From positions 38,403,044-38,467,043 of the forward strand of contig NC_134649.1 of the NCBI RefSeq assembly GCF_030463565.1: DNA of 64,000 nucleotides, given 5' to 3'. The DNA is from Pelecanus crispus. Taxonomy: Eukaryota > Chordata > Aves > Pelecaniformes > Pelecanidae. The first letter of the stretch is position 1; each line of letters starts with the position of its first letter. Of this stretch, positions 13,001-21,500 are shown piece after piece. Made by a program: the position numbers and the translations under genes. Under the pieces are notes generated by a model that saw nothing but the letters and a program-made list of their open reading frames with translations, had not been told where the DNA came from and did no database searches.

Positions 13001-14634
13001 CCATGCACCTTGCCCTCCTCTGTGGAGGAGGGAGAGGTCTGGCTGAGTTTGGGGACATGGATCTCCTGCTGAGACACAGCTAAAGGACCTTTGCCAGCTG
13101 TGCCCGAGGTTTTCCCTAATGTGGACAACCTGCCTGGAGGAAGCCACAAAACTGGCTCCCTGCTCAGCTCTGGAAAGGCTTATTGCTTCTGTGCCACAGA
13201 GTGTTGGCACAAAACCCCAACAGGTTTTCTGATCCATTTTGCTCTTTAAGCTCACTATTGTTTGCAAACGTAAAAGGCTTTATCCCTTCTCTTTAGGGAG
13301 CCCCAGACGACAGGGGCGAGGCACTGTACATATGGCTCACGGACAGAGCGGCTCCACAGATGACACATTCCCCCATGAACATTTTCGGGAGACTGGGGTA
13401 ATAAGAGAGATGTGCCAGGGGGCTGGATGTCACCATATCACAGCTCGGTTGTGCTGGAAGACAGCGACTGGTTGGGAAATCAGCCCTTCCCTCCCTGCCA
13501 GAATGACTCAAGACAAAGACTCCCCCACTCTTTAAATGTCCCTGTTCAAAACTCCTGTTCCACACTAACCAGATTTCTGTACAAAAGGCATGGGGGCAGG
13601 GAGAGAGAGGGCAATCTCAGCCTCACAGGTCTTTGGGGGGATCCCTTTGTTGGGAAATTTCCCCAGACTGTTTAAAAATAGAAGCAGAGCCTTCATAACT
13701 ATTCCGAGTACAATTATTCCTGCGCTTAACTGCCTTTCCCTGGCACCCTACCTCTCTTCCAAATTTCAAGAGGAGGCTCTTGGGGGAACGCGGAGCAATT
13801 TGTGGTTCCCCCCTCCTTTGTGCCAGTTTTGCGGTAGTTAGTAAAATTACCACGACGCCAGAAGAAGCCATCAATGCAAGAAAAGGCGGATTGGGGGCAG
13901 CCCTGGCATAACAGGGTCTACCCTGCCGAAGCACCGCGGCGGGCAGCACGCCCCGTCCAGGGCAACATCCACCCGCTCCCCACACCACGAGTGCTGTCAG
14001 TGCCGGCCATGGCGTGCGGGTACCTGCCAGGACCAGCGCCGTGTACCCCACCTCTGAGGCAGGAGACCCTGGATGAGCCCCCATCCCCGCAGGGTGAAAC
14101 CCATGCGCATCCAGCCCCCCACGCTGGGAGCCCGGGGGTCCCCTGCCACCCCCCGGGGGTCCCGGGGCAGAGACCGGCCACTCCAGAGGGCTCTGATGCC
14201 CGCGCAGGGGGCTGCGCCCGGTACCCGGGGATAGCTCCGGGGTGGGGGTCAGGGACCCAACACAGGTCCGGTTCCCGGGGCCCAACGCTGCTCGCGGCGG
14301 GGTGTGGGGGGGTGGCGGGGTGTGTGATGGGGACCTGTCTCCCGCAGAGGTCCCGGGGAATTGTACCCAACGCGGGCCGCGGTTCCCCGGGGCTGGGGGG
14401 GGGGGGCGGGGGGGGCAGACCCGCGCCCCGCCGGGGGTCCCGGTGCTCGGGGTGCTCCGGTGCCCGGCGAGGTGACCGACCGACACCCGCCCGCTGCCCA
14501 GCCCCGCCGCGGGGGGGTCCCGGCTGCCGGCCCGCCCCAGCCCATCGGGATGGCGGCGACCCCCGCCACACCAGCCTTCACTCACCGGCGGCCAGAAGCC
14601 GCAGCCACGCCGGGGCCCGGTGCAACGGCTGCAT
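3718..14634 (-). CDS. PODXL2: PODXL2 (podocalyxin-like 2, endoglycan), 5' two exons only; gene continues off the left edge
   Basis: Endoglycan is a CD34-family type I membrane sialomucin with an acidic N-terminal region; it can act as a selectin ligand. Only the N-terminus is here. Exon 1 (14582-14634) and exon 2 (3718-4011) join in phase 1. Together they give a start Met, a hydrophobic signal peptide (about residues 9-25) and a short acidic mature start. The conserved block that follows includes GLTSTSLL, APGSGF, SEENEES, ILQPPQYFWE and ELNDSSLDLGP, which matches mammalian endoglycan as I remember it almost residue for residue. The mucin region, cysteine domain, transmembrane helix and cytoplasmic tail are not in the window. 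The gene lies downstream of MCM2 on the same strand, as I recall for mammals. Identity is very secure. The precise start is inferred from the signal peptide. Confidence 0.93.
4012..14581 (-). other. PODXL2 intron 1
   Basis: This 10.6 kb intron separates the signal-peptide exon from exon 2. Its ends are a GTGAGT donor and a TATACAG acceptor. Apart from one degenerate CR1-type element at about 5.2-5.95 kb I recognise no exon, RNA gene or transposon in it. Open frames of 60-200 codons are scattered on both strands without family resemblance. Confidence 0.75.
5215..5945 (+). repeat. Old, degenerate CR1/L3-type LINE 3' part
   Basis: Reading the plus strand with stops and frameshifts gives reverse-transcriptase traces. 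LIHLDFSKISDTVPH matches the usual LDFSKAFDTVPH block, and GIPQGLSLDLLFFNIF matches VPQGSVLGPLLFNIF. The right end reads like a CR1 3' terminus: GAGGTTCCTTCCCACCAC, then an imperfect CTATG repeat. Divergence is much higher than in the CR1 at 15-18 kb, so this copy is older. Limits are approximate. Confidence 0.75.
14582..14634 (-). CDS. PODXL2: PODXL2 coding exon 1 (signal peptide)
   Basis: ATG at 14634-14632 follows GCCGCC, a good Kozak context. It codes MQPLHRAPAWLRLLAA plus one base. The exon ends at a GTGAGT donor (14581-14576) in phase 1. Joined to exon 2, the hydrophobic stretch continues as LCLCLA, completing a plausible signal peptide. The exon lies inside a CpG island. Confidence 0.85.
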
Positions 14635-14913
14635 GGCGGCGGCCGCTGCCCTGCCGCGCCGCCTCTTCACGGGGAGCGGGGCCGCCCCGCCGCCCGCCGG
14701 GCTCTGCCCCTCGCCGCCGCGCCCGCCCGCCGCCCGGCCCCGCACTGCATCCCGCCGCCCGGCGCCGCCTCCTCCCGCCGCCGCTGCCCGCCGCTCCGGG
14801 GGCGGGGGAAGCGGCGGGGGGGGGGTCCTAACCGCCCGCCGGGTGCGCAGACGGAGCGGCCGGGGCAGAGGCGGGCCGCGGCCGGTGATTTGCACTTAAT
14901 GTCTGGCTGCGGA

Positions 14914-14943
14914 GCCGCCGCCGCCGCCGCCGCCGCCGCCGCC
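14914..14943 (+). repeat. (GCC)10 trinucleotide repeat near the PODXL2 start
   Basis: Ten uninterrupted GCC units lie about 280 bases upstream of the PODXL2 ATG. On the PODXL2 strand they read GGC, so they may sit in the promoter or 5' UTR. Confidence 0.95.
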
Positions 14944-17163
14944 CCCCGGCCCGGCCCGGCCGCCCCCGGCCGCAGAACCCAGGCACGCCGCCGCCCCCCG
15001 GGCGTCCCACGGCACCCACAACGAGTGCCGGCGGCGCGGCTGCATGCGCCGGCGGTGGGTGATCAGCCCCCGCGGCGGGAAGGCGGCAGCCGCCGAACCC
15101 CGCCGGCGTCGCCCCCCTCCGCCAGGCGAGGCGGGGGCAGGAGCAGAGCCCCGGCGGGAGGGCAGCTCCCTGTCAGCCGAAACATCGGGGCCCCGACAGG
15201 AACGGTCCCCAGACCGAAGACCCTTAACATCCGCCTTCTGACTCCTCCTCAGTTGCCCATAGCCTACAGAGCCACTGTGCCCCCCTCACCCCTCAGCTAC
15301 CGCCTCACTTCATAACCTGGAAAAACTTCTCCCCCAGGGCAACTTCATCTCCCCACTTCTGGAGGCCATCTGGTCCGACCCCCCTGCTCAAGCAGGTTAC
15401 CTACAGCCAGTTGCCCAGGACCATGACTAGATGGCTTTTGAGTATCTCCAAGGTTAGAGACTCCACAACCTCTCTGGGCAAGTGCCAGTGCTTGGTCATC
15501 CTCACAGTACAAAAGTGTTTCCTGATGTTCAGAGGGAGCCTCTTGTGTTTCAGTTGGCGTCCATTGCCTCTGGTCCTGTCACTGGGCACCACTGGCAAGA
15601 GCCTGGCTCCATCTTCTTTGCACCCTCCCTTCAGGTATTTATATCCGTTGATAAGATCCCCCTCGAGCCTTCTCTTCTCCATGCTAAAAAACAGTGCCAG
15701 CTCTCTCAGCCTTTTCTCATATGTGAGATGCTCCAGATGTCTTACTGGGGAGCCCAGCACCAGACAGAGAACTCCAGGTGTGGCCTCACCAGCACTGAGC
15801 AGAGGGGAAGGATCACCTCCCTCAACCCACTGGCAATACTTTGCCTAATGCCGCCCGGGGTACCATTAGCCTTCTTTGTGGCGAAGGCACATGGCTGGCT
15901 CATGTTCAATTTGGTGTCCACCACGACCTCCAGGTCCTTTTCTGCCAAACTGCTTTCCAGCTGGTTGGCCCCCAGCATATATTGGTGCACGAGACTGTTC
16001 CTCCCCAGGTGCAGCACTTTGAACGTCTTGTTGAACTTCATGAGGTTCCTGTCAGCCCATTTCTCCAGCCTGTCAAGGTCCCTCTGGATGGCAGCTTGAC
16101 CCTCGTGTTTATCAGCCATTCCTCCCAGTTTTGTGTCATCAGCAAATGAGCTGAAGGTAGACTCTGGCCCATCATCCAGATCATTAATGAAGATGTTAAG
16201 CAGGGCTGGGCCCAGTACTGACCCCTGGGGTACACTGCTAGTTACTGGCCTCCAACTAGACTTTGTGCCACCACCCTCTGGGCCTGGCCATTCAGCCAGT
16301 TTTCAACCACTGTCTACTCATCCAGCCCATACTTCAACAGCTTGTCTATGAGGATGTTGTGGGATACAGCATCAAATGCCTTCCTGACGTTCAGGTCAAC
16401 AATATCCACTGCTCTCCCCTCATCTACCAAACCAGTCATTTCGCTGTAGAAATTTATCGAGTCGGTCAAGCCATGCTGACTATTCCTGATGATTTTCTTG
16501 TTGTTCGTATTCCTGAAAATAGTTTCCAGGATTAGCTGCTCCATCACCTTCCCAGGCATCAAGGTGAGGCTGACTGGCCTGTAGTTCCCTGGGTCCTCCT
16601 TCTTGCCCTTCTTGAAGATAGGAGTGACATTTGCTTTCTTTCAGTCTTTGGGCACTTTTCCCAGTTGCCATGATCCATCCCAGATTATTGAGAGTGGCCT
16701 TGCAATGACACTTGCCAGCTCCCTCAGCACTCATGGGGGCTCTTTGAAGAGCCAAAGATCTTTGAAGAGGCCAAAGTCCTCTCTCTTGGAGACCCGGGTT
16801 GTGAGCTTGCTTTTGACCTTCCTTCCTCCCCTCAGGATCCTGAACTCCACCGTCCCATGGTCACTGCAGCCAAGGCTGCCTTTGACTTTCACATCCCCAA
16901 TGAGTCCCTCACTGCTGGCGAGTATGAGGTCCAGCAAAGCATCTTTTCTTGTTGGCTCCTTTATCACTTGGAGGAGGAAGTTATCATCAATACACTTCAG
17001 GAACCTCCTGGATTCCTTATGTCCTGCTGTGTTGTCCCTCCAGCAGATATTGGGGTGGAGCACATCTGGCTCCTCTTCAGCCTTGAGGCTGGTGAACTTA
17101 TTTTGTAGTTGTAAGTCCTTAGGAGGACCAGGAGCCTTCCTCTTGGTGGCTGAAGCTTCCATC

Positions 17164-17168
17164 CTTCA
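17164..17168 (+). repeat. Left target-site duplication of the solo LTR (CTTCA)
   Basis: The five bases CTTCA precede TGTCC and are repeated exactly after the LTR. Confidence 0.9.
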
Positions 17169-17741
17169 TGTCCTGGTTTCAGCTGGGATAGAGTTAATTT
17201 TCTTCCTAGTAGTAGGCATAGTGCTGTGTTTTGGATTTAGTAGGAGAAGAATGTTGATAACATGCTCATGTTTTTAGTTGTTGCTAAGTACTGCTTATGC
17301 TAGTCAAGGACTTTTTGGCTTCCCGTGCTCTGCCAGGTACACAATAAACTGGGAGGGGGCACAGCCAGAATAGTTGATCCAAACTGACCAAAGGGCTATT
17401 CCATACCATACGACCTCATGCTCAGTATATAAACTGGGGGGGGGGGTTGGCCAGGGAGCAGCGATCGGTGCTCGGGAGCTGTCTGGGTATCGGTCGGCGG
17501 GTGGTGAGCAATTGCATTGTGCATCACTTGCTTTGTATATTATTATTACTATTATCATTATTATATTGTTACCATTAGCATTAATATTTTACTTTATTTC
17601 AATTATTAAACTGTTCTTATCTCAACCCAGGAGTGTTTCTCCCTCTTACTCCTCCGAATCTCTCCCCCATCCCATCGGGGTAGGGGGAGTGAGCGAGCGG
17701 CTGCGTGGTGCTTAGTTGCTGGCTGGGGCTAAACCATGACA
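17169..17741. mobile_element. Solo LTR of an avian endogenous retrovirus (ERVL-like), 573 bp
   Basis: The element begins TGTCCTGG and ends TGACA, so it has TG...CA termini. It is flanked by identical 5-bp CTTCA duplications. Inside are a TATATAAA-like box (about 17427), a run of G and an AT-rich stretch. Near the right end is GAGTGAGCGAGCGGCTGCG. On the plus strand a possible AATTATTAAA poly(A)-type signal follows the TATA-like box, which favours a plus-strand LTR. No internal retroviral sequence is present, so this is a recombined solo LTR. It sits inside the older CR1. I recognise the sequence type from non-galliform bird genomes; the family name needs a repeat-library search. Confidence 0.9.
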
Positions 17742-17746
17742 CTTCA
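17742..17746 (+). repeat. Right target-site duplication of the solo LTR (CTTCA)
   Basis: The five bases CTTCA follow TGACA and are identical to the left copy. CR1 ORF1 sequence resumes immediately after. Confidence 0.9.
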
Positions 17747-18267
17747 GCTTCTCAGAGGTTGTGCATACCTTAATATTAGGGGTGGAGACTGCCTGCTTCT
17801 CTGCTTCAGCTGGGGGTGGGGGGTCTTTGAGCTGTTTTGTCTCAGAGAAGATTCTGTCTCTCTCCCTCTGCAGCAGAACATGGCACAGCCTGCTCACTTC
17901 CTCCTGTAACTCCTCCACTTGATGGCACAGCTCCTCCAAGAGAGCTCCTCTGCAGGACAGAGGGCCATTTCTCCTGGTGCCAGAGAGGCCCCAGGCACTT
18001 GCTGCAGCCTGGGGCTTGGAGGGCTGCATCCGTTAGCTGCAGCTGGGTCTGTGTTGGAGCCTCTGCCCTAGCAGGGACAGCTGCTCCAACACCCGCTCAG
18101 GAAACCATTCTGTGGTGTGTCACCACCGTATCTGAGACTGTCACAGTGATACTAATTCAACTGATGCCCCCTTCTTCGTGCCCCTTTTGCTCAAACTGCT
18201 GTGTAAACTGCTGCGTCTGTGAAAAAGAAAAAAAATTATAGTGCAGCAGTTTTTGGATTTGTTGATC

Positions 18268-18511
18268 TTAGAGCAGTTCTCTGTTTTGGTGGATAGCATA
18301 GCAAAGAAACATGCTGAATATCATGCCGAAAATCATTATTACAGCAACAAGAAGTCCAACTGCTCCAATTACACTCAATTTCAAATTAAACACATCTTTA
18401 GTGGCCTCGGGGCACGACATTACAGTAAATGATGCAAGCAAGGTCTTTGTCAGACAGGTGTCCAAGAAATAAGGCTCAACAGGTCTTGTAATACCACAGC
18501 AGCTGAGAGGG
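18268..18511 (-). pseudogene. CD9-like tetraspanin C-terminal fragment, intronless, frame still open
   Basis: The minus strand codes about 80 residues matching the end of CD9. They start at the CCG motif of the large extracellular loop. DTC and MSCPEA follow, keeping the other two loop cysteines. Next comes the fourth transmembrane segment (IGAVGLLVAVIMIFGMIFSM), then LCYAIHQNRELL and a TAA stop. CD9 as I know it has introns within this region and none are here, so a 5'-truncated retrocopy is the simplest reading. No upstream CD9 sequence is recognisable beyond the CCG motif. The base before it is part of TTCCCTCTCAG, which resembles a splice acceptor, so a real terminal exon cannot be fully excluded. 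The cytoplasmic CC of CD9 is CY here. Confidence 0.7.
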
Positions 18512-18529
18512 AACACCCGCCAGCTCCCT

Positions 18530-21500
18530 GTGCTTCAGTCCCTCTTGCTAGCCTGACGAGCCACAGCCTTCCTGCTTCCCTCCCGCAGCCGCCACCTCAG
18601 AGAAGCCGTGCAGCTCCCAGTCCAGCCCCGGCCAAGCATTTGAGACCTGGTCAAACCCTGAGCATCACAAGGCTGCACACAGGGTATGACTCCAAGCTCA
18701 AGGACCCGAAAACGTATCGGTCCCTTTCCATTAGGCATCCAGCTCGTGTTTTCAAGCTTTCCTCAACAGCAGCAGCTGGAAGCCTTTTTCTTCTGTTTCA
18801 AAACAGTTTTCTCCAGGAGGGCAGGAGATGCTAAAATCCAACGTTGCAAGCTCTGAGTGATGGGACAGCCATGCTGTCACGGCCTCACCAAGTGTCTTTG
18901 TGTTTGTAATGTTTGCACCAGATGCCTGATGCTCTGCATCCCCCATACGGTATATGTCGCTGAGACAACAGGACGTAAGTCTGAAGATGATCAGGATTTA
19001 AATTGAAATGTTCTTATCCCCCAAATAGGTGTTCATTAAAAATATTATTGAACTTCTTTTTCCTGTAAGAATTAAACCTTTTTATGGTTGAAGAGTGAAT
19101 CTCCTGAAAAAAAGTAACGATGGTATTTTTTCTGGCATGAGCTTGCTGGTTTTCAGCAACTAAAGAAAGGCGTCACGTGCCAAAGAGTGCTCAACCCTCT
19201 AGTGAATCAAACAGCTGAACAAGGGTACTTGGTATTGTTGATACTGACCTTTACAGCTCCTACCAGACCAATGCTGGCACACATCACCCCTTTGTGCAAT
19301 TGCCTACCTCTTTTTGCCAGCTCTTTCCTTCCATCATCTGCTCCCATGCAGCAGCTACCCTGAGCTGCCGTGACAAGGGCAGGTAACAGACTGGCTGCAC
19401 CCGTTACCCAACGCGGCAAGGCAAAGCTGACAGGCTGGAGCCGAAGCACTCGCTTTTGGCTTCTTTTGGACCACGTCCTTCCAGGGCTCTGAAAGTCCTT
19501 TTCATCCCAGAATCAATGCAGCCCCCAGCCCCTGCCAAGCAGGAAATGCAGCAGGAACTACCAAGCTGTCGCTTACCCATTAGATGAGATAAAAACACCT
19601 CAGTGCACTCAGATTCTAGTCCAGACATGGCATTTAATGAATGCTCTTGTCATTTTTTTACTTTCCTGCTGGCAATTTGGCTGTCTTAGCATGCAGGTGG
19701 CTTACTACAAGTGGGTAACTAAAAGCCTTTCAGATCTCCTGACCCTGCCACGTCCAGCTCCCAAATCTTAGAAACTGAATCGAGTGTCTGTCAGCCTAAT
19801 CACATCAAAGAAAGCACAAAAACACCCTCACGTATTACACAGCCTTGAATCAGAGGGAAGGCAACCACATGGGCATGGCAGTGTGCATGCTTTCTATGAG
19901 GCTCATGGTGTTCCCTGGATTTATTTTGACGTTATACATCAATCTCAGACTAAGCAACAAAGGGGGAGTATGAAAGGAGAAGATACATGTTCGGCAAGAA
20001 AATTAAATAAAATTAGTGGCAACATCAATCAGCCAGGTCAACGCTGCCAGCGGAGTGGAAAACAGCCAGCAGAGATGGGCAACACCAGTTCTTTTTAAAA
20101 ACAGCATGGACTTAAACCCAGCACAGTCCCTGTGTCTTCATTTTACACTCCCTGGAGTAGGTACAGCTGGCTCAGCTCTCTTCTGAGATATTGACAGCTT
20201 TATAGGCAACAGCTTGTCATTTCTCATTTGATCTCCTCCAGCCTCCCTACCTGGTGTATATTCTCCAACGATGTTCAGAGCACTAGTAAAAGGTGCTTTA
20301 CAATTGCACTAAATGATTTTTTTTATAGCTGCTTCAAAGCCGTTCAGAATTTTTTCTCTGTATTACCATTATCTGTGCTTTTCTGTTCTTCCCCAAAATT
20401 GTTCAATTTCACAGTTATGTCTGTTAGGCAGAATCAGAAAGCCAGCGTGTATTTTAGGCTGGCAAAACTGAAAATCCTTCTGCCATCTCCCCCTGTAAGT
20501 TACCGTAACAGCTTCTGCCTTCAGGAAATTCAGCCAGCTTTCTGATTTCAATTTAAGGGTCACATTTTCTTCCAAGATACTTGCAAACAAATACTACTGA
20601 GGTAGAGGAATGAGGTGATAGCTAAGGGAAAGAATTTGGTCCCTAGGACTTGTTAATTAAAAAGAAATTAACCACAAAGTCTAATCTCAGCAGAAATGTA
20701 ACTTATTCTGAAACTCCAGTTAAAAAAAAGAAGCAACAGATTAACTTGAAATATGCTGGTGAGATGTTTTATTCTCCTAAATACAGCAGAACTGAATCCA
20801 CCTACAAAGGTGAAAGTGATCTGTTGCCCTTGCTCAGCAGAGCAAGAAAGTAAACAATAAGCAAAACAAATAAGCAGTCAGATATTAAGTTCTAACTTAA
20901 TTTTTCCAGGAAGAAGGTTTAACCCTTCTTTCTTTGCACACTGACAATTGTCCAGACAATAGAAGGGGATCTGTGCCCATTCCTAGATCGGAAGGAAAAA
21001 ACCTACTCTCAGACTCTGTCCCATTACCTTGATTGCTGGCTCTTCGGGACAGAGACTGGGTGACAGAGCAGGCTTGTGGCACACCACGCAATCTAACCCC
21101 ATCTTCCATGAAGCTGTGCAGCCTTTTGGCATCTCATCCCCCTGTAAGAGTAAAACTCAAGAATTCCTCTGCCTAGCCCCTCCTTCCTTAGGCACAAGGA
21201 AAGATTTAACCTCTCCCTTGTTCCAGTGTACATGAATTTACTTCAGAGCCTCCGACAAGCTTTATATAAGCTTATTTGCTGACTTAGCCTTTTTAATGCT
21301 GGTACACTGTGAAACGTTTTAACTGTACCAAGCAGGGGTGGGTACCCACTCTATTCTTGCGTAGCCCAGGCATGCAGCCATTCTCTGGGCAAAAGGCACA
21401 ACTTCCATTCTCATCCAAAATCCTGCTGGGAAAGACATATAATAAACACTTCAAGAGGAGTGACCTGGAGCTATTAATGCCTTCCAGGATACGCTGTAAT

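Larger units (their letters stand above)
13930..15190. promoter_or_regulatory. CpG island at the PODXL2 promoter
   Basis: This is a long GC-rich, CpG-dense block spanning PODXL2 exon 1. It includes G runs near 14390-14418 and a perfect (GCC)10 tract. The transcription start is probably between about 14650 and 14950 on the minus strand; no TATA box is evident. Long open frames on both strands here follow from the lack of stop codons in GC-rich DNA. Confidence 0.8.
15350..18130 (-). mobile_element. CR1 LINE, inverted, internally deleted, interrupted by a solo LTR
   Basis: On the minus strand the element reads 5' to 3' from about 18130 to 15350. The 5' part codes an ORF1-like coiled coil (LEELCHQVEELQEEVSRL, about 17.95-17.86 kb). 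After the LTR insertion ORF1 resumes (APGPPKDLQLQNKFTSL, about 17.13 kb). It then jumps directly into the end of the endonuclease (NICWRDNTAGH; GSLGCSDHGTVEFRIL), so the end of ORF1 and most of the endonuclease are missing. Reverse-transcriptase blocks follow (VMEQLILETI; DIVDLNVRKAFDAVSHN), then RNLMKFNKTFKVLHLGRNS and [16 protein letters not shown], all in shifted frames. The 3' end is recognisable near 15350, but the terminal short repeats are not evident. The copy is dead. Confidence 0.9.

Noticed and set aside
13623-14899. Very long open frames on both strands (320 and 341 codons) across the PODXL2 CpG island
   Set aside because: Composition is Pro/Arg/Gly-rich in every frame, as expected from stop-poor GC-rich DNA. 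No domain is recognisable, and the true PODXL2 exon 1 occupies part of it.
15742-17277. Several 80-220 codon open frames in the 15.7-17.3 kb region that look gene-like
   Set aside because: The minus-strand ones are CR1 reverse transcriptase/endonuclease pieces and the plus-strand ones are their shadows; no host gene.
18241-18432. Plus-strand open frame opposite the CD9-like fragment
   Set aside because: Antisense shadow; the protein match is only on the minus strand.
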